Below, one piece after another: positions 8,668 to 18,221 of a stretch of 64,000 bases of DNA (positions are counted from its first letter, which is position 1; every line of letters starts with the position of its first letter). The translations under genes and the position numbers were made by a program. The notes below the pieces were generated by a model that saw nothing but the letters and a program-made list of their open reading frames with translations, was not told the DNA's origin and made no database searches. Source of the stretch: Rhizobium sp. RU20A (GTDB taxonomy: Bacteria > Pseudomonadota > Alphaproteobacteria > Rhizobiales > Rhizobiaceae); contig NZ_FTMB01000001.1 in the NCBI RefSeq assembly GCF_900155885.1, positions 62,001-126,000 on the forward strand. Direction: 5' to 3'.

Positions 8668-9108
8668 TGGAGGCTTGCCTTTCTTGCTTCATCTGTCGAT
8701 CCGGGTCCGGCGCCAAGCCTCAACGACTGTTCTTAATGGCCCTTGCGGGCCGGCAAGAAAGTGTTGTTCCGAGACGGTCGAGAGCGGAGACACGGGAGGC
8801 TGGGTCTCTGTTGACCCTGACAGGCTCCCTCGCGGAAACCGGCCCTCCGTTCAGCCACCAGCCGAAAGACCGGATCATTGAACAGGGGCGCTTATACGCG
8901 GCTTTGCCTGAAAAGCAAGGGCGGGCGGGGATTTTTCCCACTGGCGCCTTTGACAAGCTGGAGCGGATTGTGTCGCCATGGTTTTTGACAGGAGCGTCAC
9001 CCACCCTCCGTCATCCTCGGCCTTGAGCCGAGGATCCACCCCGCGAGCACGCGAGGGTTCCGCATGGATGGTCGGGTCAAGCCCGACCATGACGGGGAGG
9101 AGGGCACC
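8668..9108. other. Intergenic region upstream of rpsF
   Basis: A 441-bp gap between rpsF and the aldo/keto reductase gene, both on the minus strand. The rpsF promoter and leader must lie in its left part, but I cannot point to convincing -35/-10 boxes. Its right part holds RIME-like copy B. Open frames crossing it show no family pattern. Confidence 0.5.
9008..9099. repeat. RIME-like palindromic element, copy B
   Basis: Palindromes TCCTCGGC-loop-GCCGAGGA (9014-9034) and TGGTCGGG-loop-CCCGACCA (9069-9089) are arranged as in copy A, with the same flanks (CGTCAT and ATGACGGGGAGG). It sits 10 bp past the stop of the aldo/keto reductase gene and could act as a transcript-end hairpin. Confidence 0.82.
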
Positions 9109-10152
9109 TCAGATCGGCATCGGGAAGCGGCGGTGCACCGCCGCGATCTCGGCCAGGACCTCCTTCGAGAGCGAAACGTCCGCCGCGCCGATGCAGGTCT
9201 CGAGTTGCGCCATGCTGGTGGCGCCGATGATGACCGAAGTCATGAAGGGCCGCGTCAGGCAAAAAGCGAGCGCCAGCTGCGTCAGTTCCAACCCCAGCCG
9301 GTCCGCGATCTCCCTGTAGGCCGCGACGGCGGGTTCCTGATGTGGCGTGAGGCGTCCGCCGAGGTCGCCGTTGATCGCGGCGCGCGAGCCGGCCGGCACG
9401 ATGCCGCCGAGATATTTGCCGCTGAGAAGACCCTGCGCCAGCGGGGAATAGGTGAGAAGGCCGACATCCTCGTGGTGCGAAAGTTCGGCGAGATCGAGAT
9501 CGAAGGTCCGGTAGAGCAGGTTGTATTCGTTCTGGATCGAGGCGACGCGGGGATAACCGTGGCTCTCCGCGATCTCCAGCATCTTGCCCACGCCCCAGGC
9601 CGTGTCGTTGGAAACGCCGACCGCCCGCACCTTGCCTGCCTTCACGAAGCCGTCGAGCGCTTCGAGGAGCGAAGCCAGATCGTCCAGGACCTCGGCGGTA
9701 TTCTGGCGGGAGGGATCGTAAGTCCAGGCCTGGCGGAAGTGATAATGGCCACGATTGGGCCAGTGCAGCTGGTAAAGATCGACATAGTCGGTGCCGAGCC
9801 GCTGGAGGCTGTTGTCGAGCGCCTCGGCCATGCTCGCCGGCGTCATCGGGCTGCCGCCGCGAATATAGGGACGGCCGGGCCCGGCAACTTTCGTCGCCAG
9901 CACGATGTCGTCGCGCTTGCCGCGCGCCTTGAACCAGGAGCCGATCAGCCGCTCCGTGTCACCATAGGTCTCCGCAGACGCCGGCGTCACGGGGTAGAGT
10001 TCGGCCGTGTCGAAGAAATTGACGCCCTTCGAGACGGCGGTGTTCATCTGTTCATGCGCCTCGGCTTCGCTGTTCTGCGAGCCCCAGGTCATGGTGCCGA
10101 GGCAGATTTCGGAAACGGAAATGCCGGAGCGGCCAAGCGGATTGTATTTCAT
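9109..10152 (-). CDS. tas: Tas-like NADP(H)-dependent aldo/keto reductase
   Basis: Starting at ATG 10152 (MKYNPLGRSGISVSEICLG) the protein has 347 residues, the length of E. coli Tas, and shares the TMTWGSQNSEAEAH stretch. The aldo/keto reductase tetrad is visible: D and Y in FFDTAELYP, K in LATKVAGP, H in LYQLHWPNRG. The family reduces carbonyls with NADPH on a TIM barrel; the substrate cannot be read from sequence. An upstream in-frame start at 10299 adds a Cys/Arg-rich stretch unlike the family and is rejected. It is divergent from fabD, 290 bp away. Confidence 0.88.
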   Translation of the reverse strand: MKYNPLGRSGISVSEICLGTMTWGSQNSEAEAHEQMNTAVSKGVNFFDTAELYPVTPASAETYGDTERLIGSWFKARGKRDDIVLATKVAGPGRPYIRGGSPMTPASMAEALDNSLQRLGTDYVDLYQLHWPNRGHYHFRQAWTYDPSRQNTAEVLDDLASLLEALDGFVKAGKVRAVGVSNDTAWGVGKMLEIAESHGYPRVASIQNEYNLLYRTFDLDLAELSHHEDVGLLTYSPLAQGLLSGKYLGGIVPAGSRAAINGDLGGRLTPHQEPAVAAYREIADRLGLELTQLALAFCLTRPFMTSVIIGATSMAQLETCIGAADVSLSKEVLAEIAAVHRRFPMPI

Positions 10153-10442
10153 GGGAGCGGGTTCCTGACGAAAGAATATAGACGGCACAGAGTGACAGGC
10201 TGGGAGAACCTGCTGGCTGCTGGAGGGATAGAGGCAGCAGCCCGGGCGAATGCCGGGCCGGCGACGGGCTACGCAAATGTAAGCGCGCGGCAGGCTCATG
10301 CAAGAGAAAAGCGGGTGGTCCCGCAGGCAGCCTTACCGGGCGAAGCCTTGACTCGCCGCGCCCAAATGTGAATTGAGGACCAAAACCAAGAACAGGCCGA
10401 AGGAAACGACCGGCGGCCGCTGGAAACAAGGGACGAGCGCCG

Positions 10443-11381
10443 ATGACCGTAGCATTCACCTTTCCCGGCCAGGGCAGCCAAGCCGTCGGCATGGGCCGGG
10501 ATCTGGCGGAGGCCTTTCCCGAGGCGCGGACCGTGTTCGAAGAAGTCGATGAGGCCCTCGGCGAGAAGCTCTCCGACGTCATGTGGAATGGCCCGGACGA
10601 CAAGCTGACGCTGACGGCCAATGCCCAGCCGGCGCTGATGGCCGTGTCCATCGCCGCCATCCGGGTCCTGGAAGCGCGCGGCTTCGATCTCAAGACGAAG
10701 GTCGCCTATGTCGCCGGACATTCGCTCGGCGAATATTCCGCGCTCTGCGCCGCCGGCACCTTCTCGCTTGCCGATACCGCGCGGCTCCTGCGCATTCGCG
10801 GCAATGCCATGCAGGCGGCCGTTCCCGTCGGCAAGGGCGCCATGGCGGCGATCATCGGGCTGGAACATGCCGATGTCGTCGCGGTCTGCGAAGCGGCGGC
10901 AGGCGAGGGCGCCGTGCAGATCGCCAATGACAATGGCGGGGGCCAGATCGTCATCTCCGGCGAAAAGCCGGCCGTGGAAAAGGCAGCGAGCCTCGCCAGC
11001 GAAAAGGGCGCCAAGCGCGCGCTGCTGCTGCCCGTCTCCGCACCTTTCCATTCGTCGCTGATGGGTCCCGCCGCAGATGCCATGCGCGAGGCGCTCTCGA
11101 CCGTCACTCGCAAGGACCCAGTGGTGCCCGTCATCGCCAACGTCAAGGCCGCGCCCGTCACCTCCGCCGACGAGATCGTCGATCTCCTGGTCGAGCAGGT
11201 CACCGGCCAGGTGCGCTGGCGCGAGACGGTCGAATGGTTCGGCGCAAACGGCGTCACGACGCTTTATGAAATCGGCGCCGGCAAGGTGCTGACCGGGCTT
11301 GCCCGCCGCATCGACAAATCCGTCACCGGCGTCGCCGTCAACACGCCCGCCGATATCGAGGCGCTGCTGGCTGCGCAGTAA
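10443..11381 (+). CDS. fabD: Malonyl-CoA:ACP transacylase
   Basis: The 312-residue protein begins MTVAFTFPGQGSQAVGMG. The nucleophile is S94 in VAGHSLGEYSAL, and the catalytic histidine is in SAPFHSSLM. FabD loads malonyl groups onto ACP to start each elongation round of fatty-acid synthesis. It is the first gene of the plus-strand cluster fabD-fabG-acpP-fabF; fabG follows after 56 bp. Confidence 0.97.
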   Translation: MTVAFTFPGQGSQAVGMGRDLAEAFPEARTVFEEVDEALGEKLSDVMWNGPDDKLTLTANAQPALMAVSIAAIRVLEARGFDLKTKVAYVAGHSLGEYSALCAAGTFSLADTARLLRIRGNAMQAAVPVGKGAMAAIIGLEHADVVAVCEAAAGEGAVQIANDNGGGQIVISGEKPAVEKAASLASEKGAKRALLLPVSAPFHSSLMGPAADAMREALSTVTRKDPVVPVIANVKAAPVTSADEIVDLLVEQVTGQVRWRETVEWFGANGVTTLYEIGAGKVLTGLARRIDKSVTGVAVNTPADIEALLAAQ

Positions 11382-11437
11382 AGGCGGTCGCGGCATTTGC
11401 TCAAAACACGTCCACAACACTGGAAGGGATGACCCCC

Positions 11438-12178
11438 ATGCTGTTTGATCTCTCGGGCCGCAAGGCCCTCGTCACCGGCGCATCCGGCGGCATCGGCGAG
11501 GAAATCGCCCGCATCCTGCATGCGCAGGGCGCCATTGTCGGCCTGCACGGCACGCGCGTCGAAAAGCTGGAAGCGCTGGCTTCCGACCTCGGCGAGCGCG
11601 TCCACCTCCTTCCCGCCAATCTGTCCGATCGCGCCGAAGTCAAGGCGCTCGGCGAAAAGGCCGAGGCCGAGCTCGGCGGCGTCGATATTCTCGTCAACAA
11701 TGCCGGCATCACCAAGGACGGTCTGTTCGTGCGCATGAGCGATGCGGACTGGGATGCCGTGCTGGAAGTCAACCTGACCGCCGTCTTCCGCCTGACGCGC
11801 GAGCTGACCCATCCGATGATGCGCCGCCGCTTCGGCCGCATCATCAACATCACCTCCGTCGTCGGCGTTACGGGCAATCCGGGCCAGGCGAACTATTGCG
11901 CCTCCAAGGCCGGCATGATCGGCTTTTCCAAGTCGCTCGCCCAGGAAATCGCGACCCGCAACGTCACCGTCAACTGCGTCGCCCCCGGCTTCATCGAGAG
12001 CGCCATGACCGGCAAGCTCAATGACAAGCAGAAGGAAGCGATCATGGGCGCGATCCCGGCACGGCGCATGGGAACGGGCCAGGAAGTGGCAGGCGCGGTC
12101 GCCTATCTCGCGTCCAACGAGGCCTCCTACGTCACCGGCCAGACGATCCACGTCAATGGCGGCATGGCGATGATCTGA
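11438..12178 (+). CDS. fabG: 3-oxoacyl-ACP reductase
   Basis: Short-chain dehydrogenase of 246 residues with the NADPH motif TGASGGIG near residues 13-20, NNAGITKDG, and the catalytic serine/tyrosine/lysine in ITSVVGV and YCASKAG. The C-terminus VTGQTIHVNGGMAMI is the FabG signature. An ATG at 11429 is also in frame, but GGAAGGG lies right against it, whereas it is spaced 8-9 nt from the ATG at 11438. FabG reduces beta-ketoacyl-ACP after condensation. Confidence 0.97.
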   Translation: MLFDLSGRKALVTGASGGIGEEIARILHAQGAIVGLHGTRVEKLEALASDLGERVHLLPANLSDRAEVKALGEKAEAELGGVDILVNNAGITKDGLFVRMSDADWDAVLEVNLTAVFRLTRELTHPMMRRRFGRIINITSVVGVTGNPGQANYCASKAGMIGFSKSLAQEIATRNVTVNCVAPGFIESAMTGKLNDKQKEAIMGAIPARRMGTGQEVAGAVAYLASNEASYVTGQTIHVNGGMAMI

Positions 12179-12552
12179 GGGCTTCCCGGTTCGCCGGGAA
12201 TCACCCGTCCTGTCATCATGAAGATGGCGCAAACGCTGTATCAGGCTGGACTGGAACAAATTGCAAAGCCTTGTCTTTCCATGTTGAGCAAGGCTTTGCG
12301 GGGCATTTTCGCCCTTTGCGGCGAAACTAAACCGTGTTAATCGGGCCATGACTGTGCGCAGTCGATCGGGATGAACCGCGCATCGGGATGGCATCGAGCC
12401 ACTTGAGGCTTGCCGCGCCCGATTGGATGGCCCGGTCGAACGGATCGCCGGCTGGACTGCTTTGGTCTATCTGGCTCAACGCCCGATTTCGGGGATTGGA
12501 AATGTCGGTGCCCGCAAGGCATCGTCGTGTAACAAAGGTCGAGGAAACCGAC
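12179..12552. other. fabG-acpP intergenic region with two stem-loops
   Basis: A 374-bp gap with no credible gene. Directly after fabG is TTCCCGG-TTCG-CCGGGAA (12183-12200), a 7-bp stem closed by a UUCG tetraloop. Further on is an 11-bp perfect stem GCAAAGCCTTG / CAAGGCTTTGC (about 12261-12297) with a 15-nt loop. acpP is expressed far more strongly than its neighbours in most bacteria, so a separate acpP promoter in the right half is likely (inference). Confidence 0.6.
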
Positions 12553-12789
12553 ATGAGCGACATCGCAGAACGCGTGAAGAAAATTGTTATCGATCATCTT
12601 GGCGTCGATGCCGAAAAGGTCACCGAAGGCGCAAGCTTCATCGACGACCTCGGTGCCGACTCGCTCGACACGGTCGAACTCGTCATGGCGTTCGAAGAAG
12701 AATTCGGCGTCGAGATCCCGGACGATGCCGCTGATTCGATCCTGACGGTCGGTGACGCCGTGAAGTTCATCGAAAAGGCCCAGGCCTGA
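12553..12789 (+). CDS. acpP: Acyl carrier protein
   Basis: The 78-residue acidic protein [20 protein letters not shown] carries the phosphopantetheine attachment serine S37 in [12 protein letters not shown]. The helix-III region [20 protein letters not shown] is standard. It carries growing acyl chains for fatty-acid and lipid A synthesis. The start at 12553 follows GAGGAAACCGAC; the frame is open further upstream without homology. A strong terminator follows at 12863. Confidence 0.98.
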   Translation: MSDIAERVKKIVIDHLGVDAEKVTEGASFIDDLGADSLDTVELVMAFEEEFGVEIPDDAADSILTVGDAVKFIEKAQA

Positions 12790-12862
12790 TCGACCTCGCA
12801 GCCGCGCCCTTGATGCGCCGGCAGCTCCAACCGGTTCCGCCGGTTCATCGGTAGATATCAAG

Positions 12863-12899
12863 TTCCGGCGCTCAGGAAACCGAACGCCGGAATTTTTTT
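12863..12899 (+). terminator. Rho-independent terminator after acpP
   Basis: An 8-bp stem TTCCGGCG / CGCCGGAA (12863-12870 and 12885-12892), a 14-nt loop and an uninterrupted run of seven T residues. It ends the acpP transcript and so should uncouple abundant acpP mRNA from fabF. Confidence 0.9.
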
Positions 12900-13058
12900 A
12901 AGGAAAAGTCGGGCAGGCACCATCATCATGCCTTGTTCCCGGTCATGAGAGATCATAGCTCCAATGCTCATGGGTGCTTTCGGGTGCCGAGATCGGCAGT
13001 GGACGGGACGGCGGCGCGCCTCGCCATCCCGAAGAACAGCAGGGGTGGAACGGAAACG

Positions 13059-14318
13059 ATGAGACGGGTCGTCATCACGGGTACCGGCATGGTATCGCCT
13101 TTGGGCTGTGGCACGGAAGTCACCTGGCAGCGCCTGCTGGCCGGGACCAACGGGGCCCGCCGCGTCACCGAATTCGAAGTCGAAGACCTGCCCGCCAAGA
13201 TCGCCTGCCGCATTCCGGTCGGTGACGGCTCCGACGGCACCTACAATGTCGACCAGTGGATGGAGCCGAAGGAACAGCGCAAGGTCGATCCCTACATCGT
13301 CTACGCCGTCGCCGCCGCCGAAATGGCGCTTGCCGACGCCAACTGGCATCCCGAGACCTATGACGACCAGTGCGCCACCGGCGTTCTCATCGGTTCCGGC
13401 ATCGGCGGCCTCGATGGCATTGTCGAGGGCGGCTATACCCTGCGCGACAAGGGCCCGCGACGCCTGTCGCCCTTCTTCATTCCCGGCCGCCTCATCAATC
13501 TTGCCTCCGGCCATGTCTCCATCCGCCACAAGCTGCGCGGGCCGAACCATTCGGTCGTCACGGCTTGCTCCACCGGCGCGCATGCGATCGGCGATGCGGC
13601 CCGCCTGATCGCGCTCGGCGATGCCGACGTCATGGTGGCCGGTGGCACCGAATCGCCCATCTGCCGCATCTCGCTTGCCGGCTTCGCCGCCTGCAAGGCG
13701 CTGTCGACGCAGCACAATGACAACCCTCAGATCGCCTCGCGCCCCTACGACCGCGATCGCGACGGCTTCGTCATGGGCGAGGGCGCCGGCATCGTCGTGC
13801 TGGAGGAGTTGGAGCATGCGCTGGCACGCGGCGCAAAGATCATCGCCGAAGTCGTCGGCTACGGTCTGTCGGGCGATGCGTTCCACATCACCGCTCCGTC
13901 TGAAGACGGTGACGGTGCCTATCGGTGCATGAAGATGGCGCTGAAGCGTGCCGGTCTTCAGCCCGCCTACATCGATTATATCAACGCCCACGGCACCTCG
14001 ACCATGGCCGATACGATCGAGCTTGGGGCGGTCGAGCGTCTTGTCGGGGATGCCGCCGAGAAGATTTCCATGTCGTCCACCAAGTCGGCCATCGGTCACC
14101 TGCTTGGCGCAGCCGGCGCGGTCGAGGCGATCTTCTCGGCGCTCGCCATCCGCGACAACATCGTTCCGCCGACGCTGAACCTCGATACGCCCGATGTCGA
14201 GACGAAGATCGATCTTGTGCCGCACACGGCCCGCAAGCGCGAGGTGAATGTGGCGCTGTCCAACTCCTTCGGCTTCGGCGGCACCAATGCGTCGCTGGTG
14301 CTGAAGCGGTATGCCTAA
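13059..14318 (+). CDS. fabF: 3-oxoacyl-ACP synthase II
   Basis: From ATG 13059 (MRRVVITGTGMVSPLGCGTE) the protein has 419 residues. The Cys-His-His triad is visible: C170 in VVTACSTGAH, H in INAHGTST and H in SAIGHLLGAAGA. The GFGGTNASLVL C-terminus is standard. It condenses acyl-ACP with malonyl-ACP. The frame extends upstream to 12933 without homology, so the 13059 start is preferred. It follows acpP, separated by a terminator. Confidence 0.97.
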   Translation: MRRVVITGTGMVSPLGCGTEVTWQRLLAGTNGARRVTEFEVEDLPAKIACRIPVGDGSDGTYNVDQWMEPKEQRKVDPYIVYAVAAAEMALADANWHPETYDDQCATGVLIGSGIGGLDGIVEGGYTLRDKGPRRLSPFFIPGRLINLASGHVSIRHKLRGPNHSVVTACSTGAHAIGDAARLIALGDADVMVAGGTESPICRISLAGFAACKALSTQHNDNPQIASRPYDRDRDGFVMGEGAGIVVLEELEHALARGAKIIAEVVGYGLSGDAFHITAPSEDGDGAYRCMKMALKRAGLQPAYIDYINAHGTSTMADTIELGAVERLVGDAAEKISMSSTKSAIGHLLGAAGAVEAIFSALAIRDNIVPPTLNLDTPDVETKIDLVPHTARKREVNVALSNSFGFGGTNASLVLKRYA

Positions 14319-14582
14319 GCATTAGACGATCGGCACAAAGCCGGTTATGATCGGTGTCGGGGAGAACCGCCGGCACCGATGAATTTTTGCCGCAATGCTC
14401 TGCTGAACCAGAGCGGCAGCGGTCTGCCGTGTCGATGTGTCGGCGGGTTGGACCGGACTGGGACTGAACGTTGCGCCGCCTTGCTGTCCACGAGACAGGG
14501 GCAGGCCAACGGGGCCGGCGAGCATTTCTAAGGTTCGTCTCTCTGGCCGTGTGGGAATGAGAACCTTGGGATCAGGACAAGC

Positions 14583-15782
14583 GTGAGCGATTTCAACGAG
14601 AAGGGCCAGCAGCCGGCCGCCCACCAGGAGGCCCAGAGCGCCGGCGTCATCATTCCGAAGTCGGCCAACGAGGCGCTTCGGCCGGAAAAAGTGCCGGAAC
14701 CCAAGCGCCGGTCGCGCAAGGCCCGCTCGCAGGTCGTCATCTTCCTCAATTTCGTCATGAGCGTCATTGTCTTCGGTGCCCTGATCGGTGCCGGCGCCGT
14801 CTATTACGCCCTGCACACCTACGAGGCGCCGGGACCACTGGCCGCCAACAGCAACTTCATCGTCCGCAACGGCGCCGGCATGAGCGAGATCGCCAACGGC
14901 CTGGAACGCTCCGGAATCATCAGCGACAGCCGTGTCTTCCGCTTCGTCTCCGAGGCCTATCTGGACAGTGAGACGCTGAAGGCGGGCGAGTACGAGATCA
15001 AGGCGCGATCCTCGATGCAGGACGTGATGCAGCTTCTGAAATCCGGCAAGTCGATCCTTTATTCGGTGTCGCTGCCGGAGGGGCTGACCGTCAAGCAGAT
15101 GTTCAAGCGCCTTGCCGATGACCCCATCCTCGAAGGCGATCTGCCAAAGGAACTGCCGGTCGAGGGTAGTCTTCGCCCCGACACCTACAAGTTCTCGCGC
15201 GGCACCAAGCGGGCCGAAATCGTCGAGCAGATGAAGAATGCCCAGACCGCGCTGGTCGAGCAGATCTGGGCGCGCCGCGACCGCGACCTGCCGGTTGAAA
15301 CGCTGGAGGAGTTCGTCACGCTCGCCTCCATCGTGGAGAAGGAAACCGGCCGCGCCGACGAGCGCTCGCGCGTTGCCTCCGTCTTCATCAACCGGCTGGA
15401 AAAGGGCATGCGCATCCAGTCCGATCCGACGGTGATCTACGGCATCTTCGGTGGCGACGGAAAGCCGGCCGACCGTCCGATCTACAAATCCGACCTCGAC
15501 AAGCAGACCCCCTACAACACCTACGTGATCAAGGGCCTGCCGCCGACGCCGATCGCCAATCCCGGCCGCGCCGCGCTGGAGGCCGTCGCCAACCCCTCGC
15601 GCACCGAAGAGCTCTACTTCGTCGCCGACGGCACCGGTGGCCACGTCTTCGCCACCTCGCTCGACGAGCACAACGCCAATGTCCGCCGCTGGCGCAAGAT
15701 CGAGGCCGAACGCGCCGCCGAAGCCGCCAAGGCGGAAGCGGAGGGCGCCGCGCCCGCAACGACGGACGGGCAGAGCCAGTAA
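14583..15782 (+). CDS. mltG: Endolytic murein transglycosylase MltG
   Basis: The 399-residue protein from GTG 14583 has a cytoplasmic basic stretch (KRRSRKARS), one transmembrane helix at about 50-77 and a periplasmic YceG domain. The catalytic glutamate is in ASIVEKETGRADE, followed by the family motif SDPTVIYG and the KGLPPTPIANPG loop. MltG cuts nascent glycan strands near the membrane and is thought to set strand length. The last ~25 residues are an Ala/Glu-rich low-complexity tail. The position after fabF is conserved in rhizobia. Confidence 0.95.
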   Translation: MSDFNEKGQQPAAHQEAQSAGVIIPKSANEALRPEKVPEPKRRSRKARSQVVIFLNFVMSVIVFGALIGAGAVYYALHTYEAPGPLAANSNFIVRNGAGMSEIANGLERSGIISDSRVFRFVSEAYLDSETLKAGEYEIKARSSMQDVMQLLKSGKSILYSVSLPEGLTVKQMFKRLADDPILEGDLPKELPVEGSLRPDTYKFSRGTKRAEIVEQMKNAQTALVEQIWARRDRDLPVETLEEFVTLASIVEKETGRADERSRVASVFINRLEKGMRIQSDPTVIYGIFGGDGKPADRPIYKSDLDKQTPYNTYVIKGLPPTPIANPGRAALEAVANPSRTEELYFVADGTGGHVFATSLDEHNANVRRWRKIEAERAAEAAKAEAEGAAPATTDGQSQ

Positions 15783-16200
15783 GGGCACTGCGCCAATTGA
15801 GGCAAGGGATTTGCGGTGCCACGCGCCGTGATGTGCGACGTCGCGAATGCGTGTTCACCGTTTGCCGTCGAGCAGCACGGCCTCCCACCTGCCGTCATCC
15901 TCGGCCACCGAGCCGAGGATCCAAGCCACGAGCACCGCGCGTCTCGCGGGGGTGCTTCTGTCCGCTTCGAGCATGACGGACGGGAAGGGAGCGTCAGCCA
16001 TCTCCACCTTTCGCCAGAGACCGAGGCGGTTCCTGCCATAAGGCACACACGACACACCGACCCGAAACGATCCAATTGTGTGGATGAGCGGGGCTGCCGC
16101 TGCCGCTCGCCTGTCATGCCGGCAATTTCCCCTGTAGAGATGGTCAATCGCCGGCTGCGGCCGATCCCGCCGTCGGCCCCCGCGCATCCGGGAGAATGCC
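15783..16200. other. mltG-yicC intergenic region
   Basis: A 418-bp gap. It includes a RIME-like palindrome (copy C). Open frames crossing it on both strands lack any family pattern and overlap real genes, so I call no gene here. Confidence 0.5.
15893..15981. repeat. RIME-like palindromic element, degenerate copy C
   Basis: One palindrome, TCCTCGGC-CACCGA-GCCGAGGA (15898-15919), preceded by CCGTCA. The second arm has decayed, leaving only the closing GCATGACGGACGGGAAGG similar to the other copies. Confidence 0.68.
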
Positions 16201-17103
16201 ATGTCTGCTTCCATATCCACCGTTCAGTCCATGACCGGCTTCGCGCGCCGCGAGGGCACAAGCGGGCGGACGCGCTGGGTGTGGGAACTGCGCTCCGTCA
16301 ACGGCAAGGGGCTCGACCTGCGCCTGCGTTTGCCGCCGGGGCTCGATCATCTGGAACCGGAGATCCGCCGTCTGGGCGCCGAAGCGCTGACACGCGGCAA
16401 CCTGCAGATCGGCCTGTCGCTCGCCTCGGGCGAGGCCGCCGTCGAGGCCGTCGTCAACGAGGAGGCGCTGGCCGCCGTTCTCGCGCTGAAGGAGCGGCTT
16501 GGTGACCGCATCGATCCCGCGCCGCTGCGCTTCGATACATTGCTCACCTTGCGCGGCATCGTCGATCTTCGCGAACCGCCGGAAACCGAGGCCGACCGCA
16601 CGTCTCGCGATGCCGATATCCTCAAAGGCCTTGCCGCGGCGCTGTCTGATCTTGTCGCCATGCGCGAGCGGGAAGGGGCGGCGCTCGTGACCGTCCTGCT
16701 CGGCCAGATCGCCCGTGTCGAAACGCTCGCCCGCCAGATCGAGGCCGACCCGTCCCGGTCGCCGGCGGCGATCGCCGAGCGCCTTGCGGGCCAGCTTGCC
16801 GCGATCACGGCAACGGGCGTCACCATCGACGCCGAGCGGCTGCACCAGGAAGTCGCCCTCATCGCCACCAAGGCGGACCTGCGCGAGGAGATCGACCGGC
16901 TGATGTCGCATGTCGCGGCTGCACGCGGCCTTCTGGCGGCCGGCGGTCCTGTGGGGCGCAAGCTGGATTTCCTGGCACAGGAATTTAACCGGGAATCGAA
17001 TACCATCTGTTCGAAGTCCAATGCCGCCGCCGTCACGACCGCCGGCATCGAATTGAAGGTCGTCATCGACCAGTTCCGCGAACAGGTTCAGAATCTGGAG
17101 TAG
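16201..17103 (+). CDS. YicC/YloC family endoribonuclease
   Basis: The 300-residue protein starts MSASISTVQSMTGFARREG, and the SMTGFAR motif is the YicC_N signature. The C-terminal DUF1732 domain ends with GRKLDFLAQEFNRESNT and CSKSNAAAVT. E. coli YicC is reported as an endoribonuclease acting on the small RNA RyhB. A GGGAGA Shine-Dalgarno precedes the ATG, and gmk begins 3 bp after the stop. The yicC-gmk pairing is conserved in alphaproteobacteria. Confidence 0.93.
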   Translation: MSASISTVQSMTGFARREGTSGRTRWVWELRSVNGKGLDLRLRLPPGLDHLEPEIRRLGAEALTRGNLQIGLSLASGEAAVEAVVNEEALAAVLALKERLGDRIDPAPLRFDTLLTLRGIVDLREPPETEADRTSRDADILKGLAAALSDLVAMREREGAALVTVLLGQIARVETLARQIEADPSRSPAAIAERLAGQLAAITATGVTIDAERLHQEVALIATKADLREEIDRLMSHVAAARGLLAAGGPVGRKLDFLAQEFNRESNTICSKSNAAAVTTAGIELKVVIDQFREQVQNLE

Positions 17104-17106
17104 ACC

Positions 17107-17784
17107 ATGAACGCCGCCACCGCCACGACCCTGGCCAAGACCATCCCGATCGCCCGCCGCGGCCTCATGCTGGTCATCTCCTCGCCGTCGGGCGCCGGCA
17201 AGTCCACCATTGCCCGCACGCTTCTGGAGACGGACAAGGGCATCGGCCTTTCCGTCAGCGTCACCACGCGCCCGCGCCGTCCGAGCGAGATCGAGGGCGT
17301 GCACTACGATTTCGTCTCCAAGACCCAGTTCGAACGCCTGCGCGACAGCGATGCGCTGCTGGAATGGGCCGAGGTGCACGGCAATTTCTACGGCACCCCG
17401 CGCGAACCCGTCGAGATTGCCATGTCCGAGGGACGCGACATGCTCTTTGATATCGATTGGCAGGGCGCCCAGCAACTCCAGGACAAGATGGCCGCCGACG
17501 TCGTCTCCATCTTCGTCCTGCCGCCCACCATGACCGAACTGCAATCGCGCCTGCACCGGCGCGCCGAGGATACGGACGAGGTCATCCGCACCCGCCTTGC
17601 CAATTCCCGCTCGGAAATCGCCCACTGGGGCGAATACGACTACGTCATCATCAACGACGACCTCACAGCCGCCTTCGACGCCATCCAGTCCATCGTCAAG
17701 GCCGAGCGCCTGCGCCGCGACCGCCGCCACGGCATGTTCGATTTCGTCCGCAAGCTGCTGGATGAGGAGCCGGTGTTGAGGTGA
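17107..17784 (+). CDS. gmk: Guanylate kinase
   Basis: The 225-residue protein has P-loop [10 protein letters not shown] near residues 27-36, GMP-binding [18 protein letters not shown], and [14 protein letters not shown] and [12 protein letters not shown]. It phosphorylates GMP to GDP. Its Shine-Dalgarno (TGGAG) lies inside the end of yicC, so the two are translated from one message. It is convergent with the DUF2000 gene 29 bp beyond the stop. Confidence 0.97.
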   Translation: MNAATATTLAKTIPIARRGLMLVISSPSGAGKSTIARTLLETDKGIGLSVSVTTRPRRPSEIEGVHYDFVSKTQFERLRDSDALLEWAEVHGNFYGTPREPVEIAMSEGRDMLFDIDWQGAQQLQDKMAADVVSIFVLPPTMTELQSRLHRRAEDTDEVIRTRLANSRSEIAHWGEYDYVIINDDLTAAFDAIQSIVKAERLRRDRRHGMFDFVRKLLDEEPVLR

Positions 17785-17813
17785 GGGCAGATCATTACGG
17801 CTCCCCCTTTTGA

Positions 17814-18221
17814 TTAGGCGTGCATTTTTGCGCCCTTCGTGATCTTGTCGATGATCTTTCGCTCCGCATGCAGGGCGATCCCGACCAGGCGGGCCGTCTG
17901 TGGAGTGAAGCGCGCAAAGACCGCGCGATTGGCGTCGTCATGCCCGGTTTCGAACATCTCCTCAATATAGCTCGAGGTTATGACGCCGCGCGTCTCCGCG
18001 CGTGTCTGGATCGTGCGCAAGAGGTCCAATTCCGCTGCAAGCACGACGACGGGTTGTCGACTCATTGCGTTGTAGACACCTCCGGCGGCGTCGCGATAGG
18101 CTTGCCCGATCATCTCGGGCGATTGCGCCACGAGACCGCTCATCAAGAATGCGGTTACGTTGAGCTTTTGCCAGACCGCCAGATCGTATCGAACTACGAT
18201 TGCAACCTTGGTATCGAACAT
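17814..18221 (-). CDS. DUF2000 family protein
   Basis: The 135-residue protein, MFDTKVAIVVRYDLAVWQKL followed by NVTAFLMSGLVAQSPEMIGQ, fits the DUF2000 family of small cytoplasmic proteins of unknown activity (peptidyl-tRNA hydrolase II-like fold by family description). The gene is divergent from an AraC-type regulator, and the two ATGs share a CATG at 18219-18222. The regulator probably controls this gene (inference). Confidence 0.82.
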   Translation of the reverse strand: MFDTKVAIVVRYDLAVWQKLNVTAFLMSGLVAQSPEMIGQAYRDAAGGVYNAMSRQPVVVLAAELDLLRTIQTRAETRGVITSSYIEEMFETGHDDANRAVFARFTPQTARLVGIALHAERKIIDKITKGAKMHA

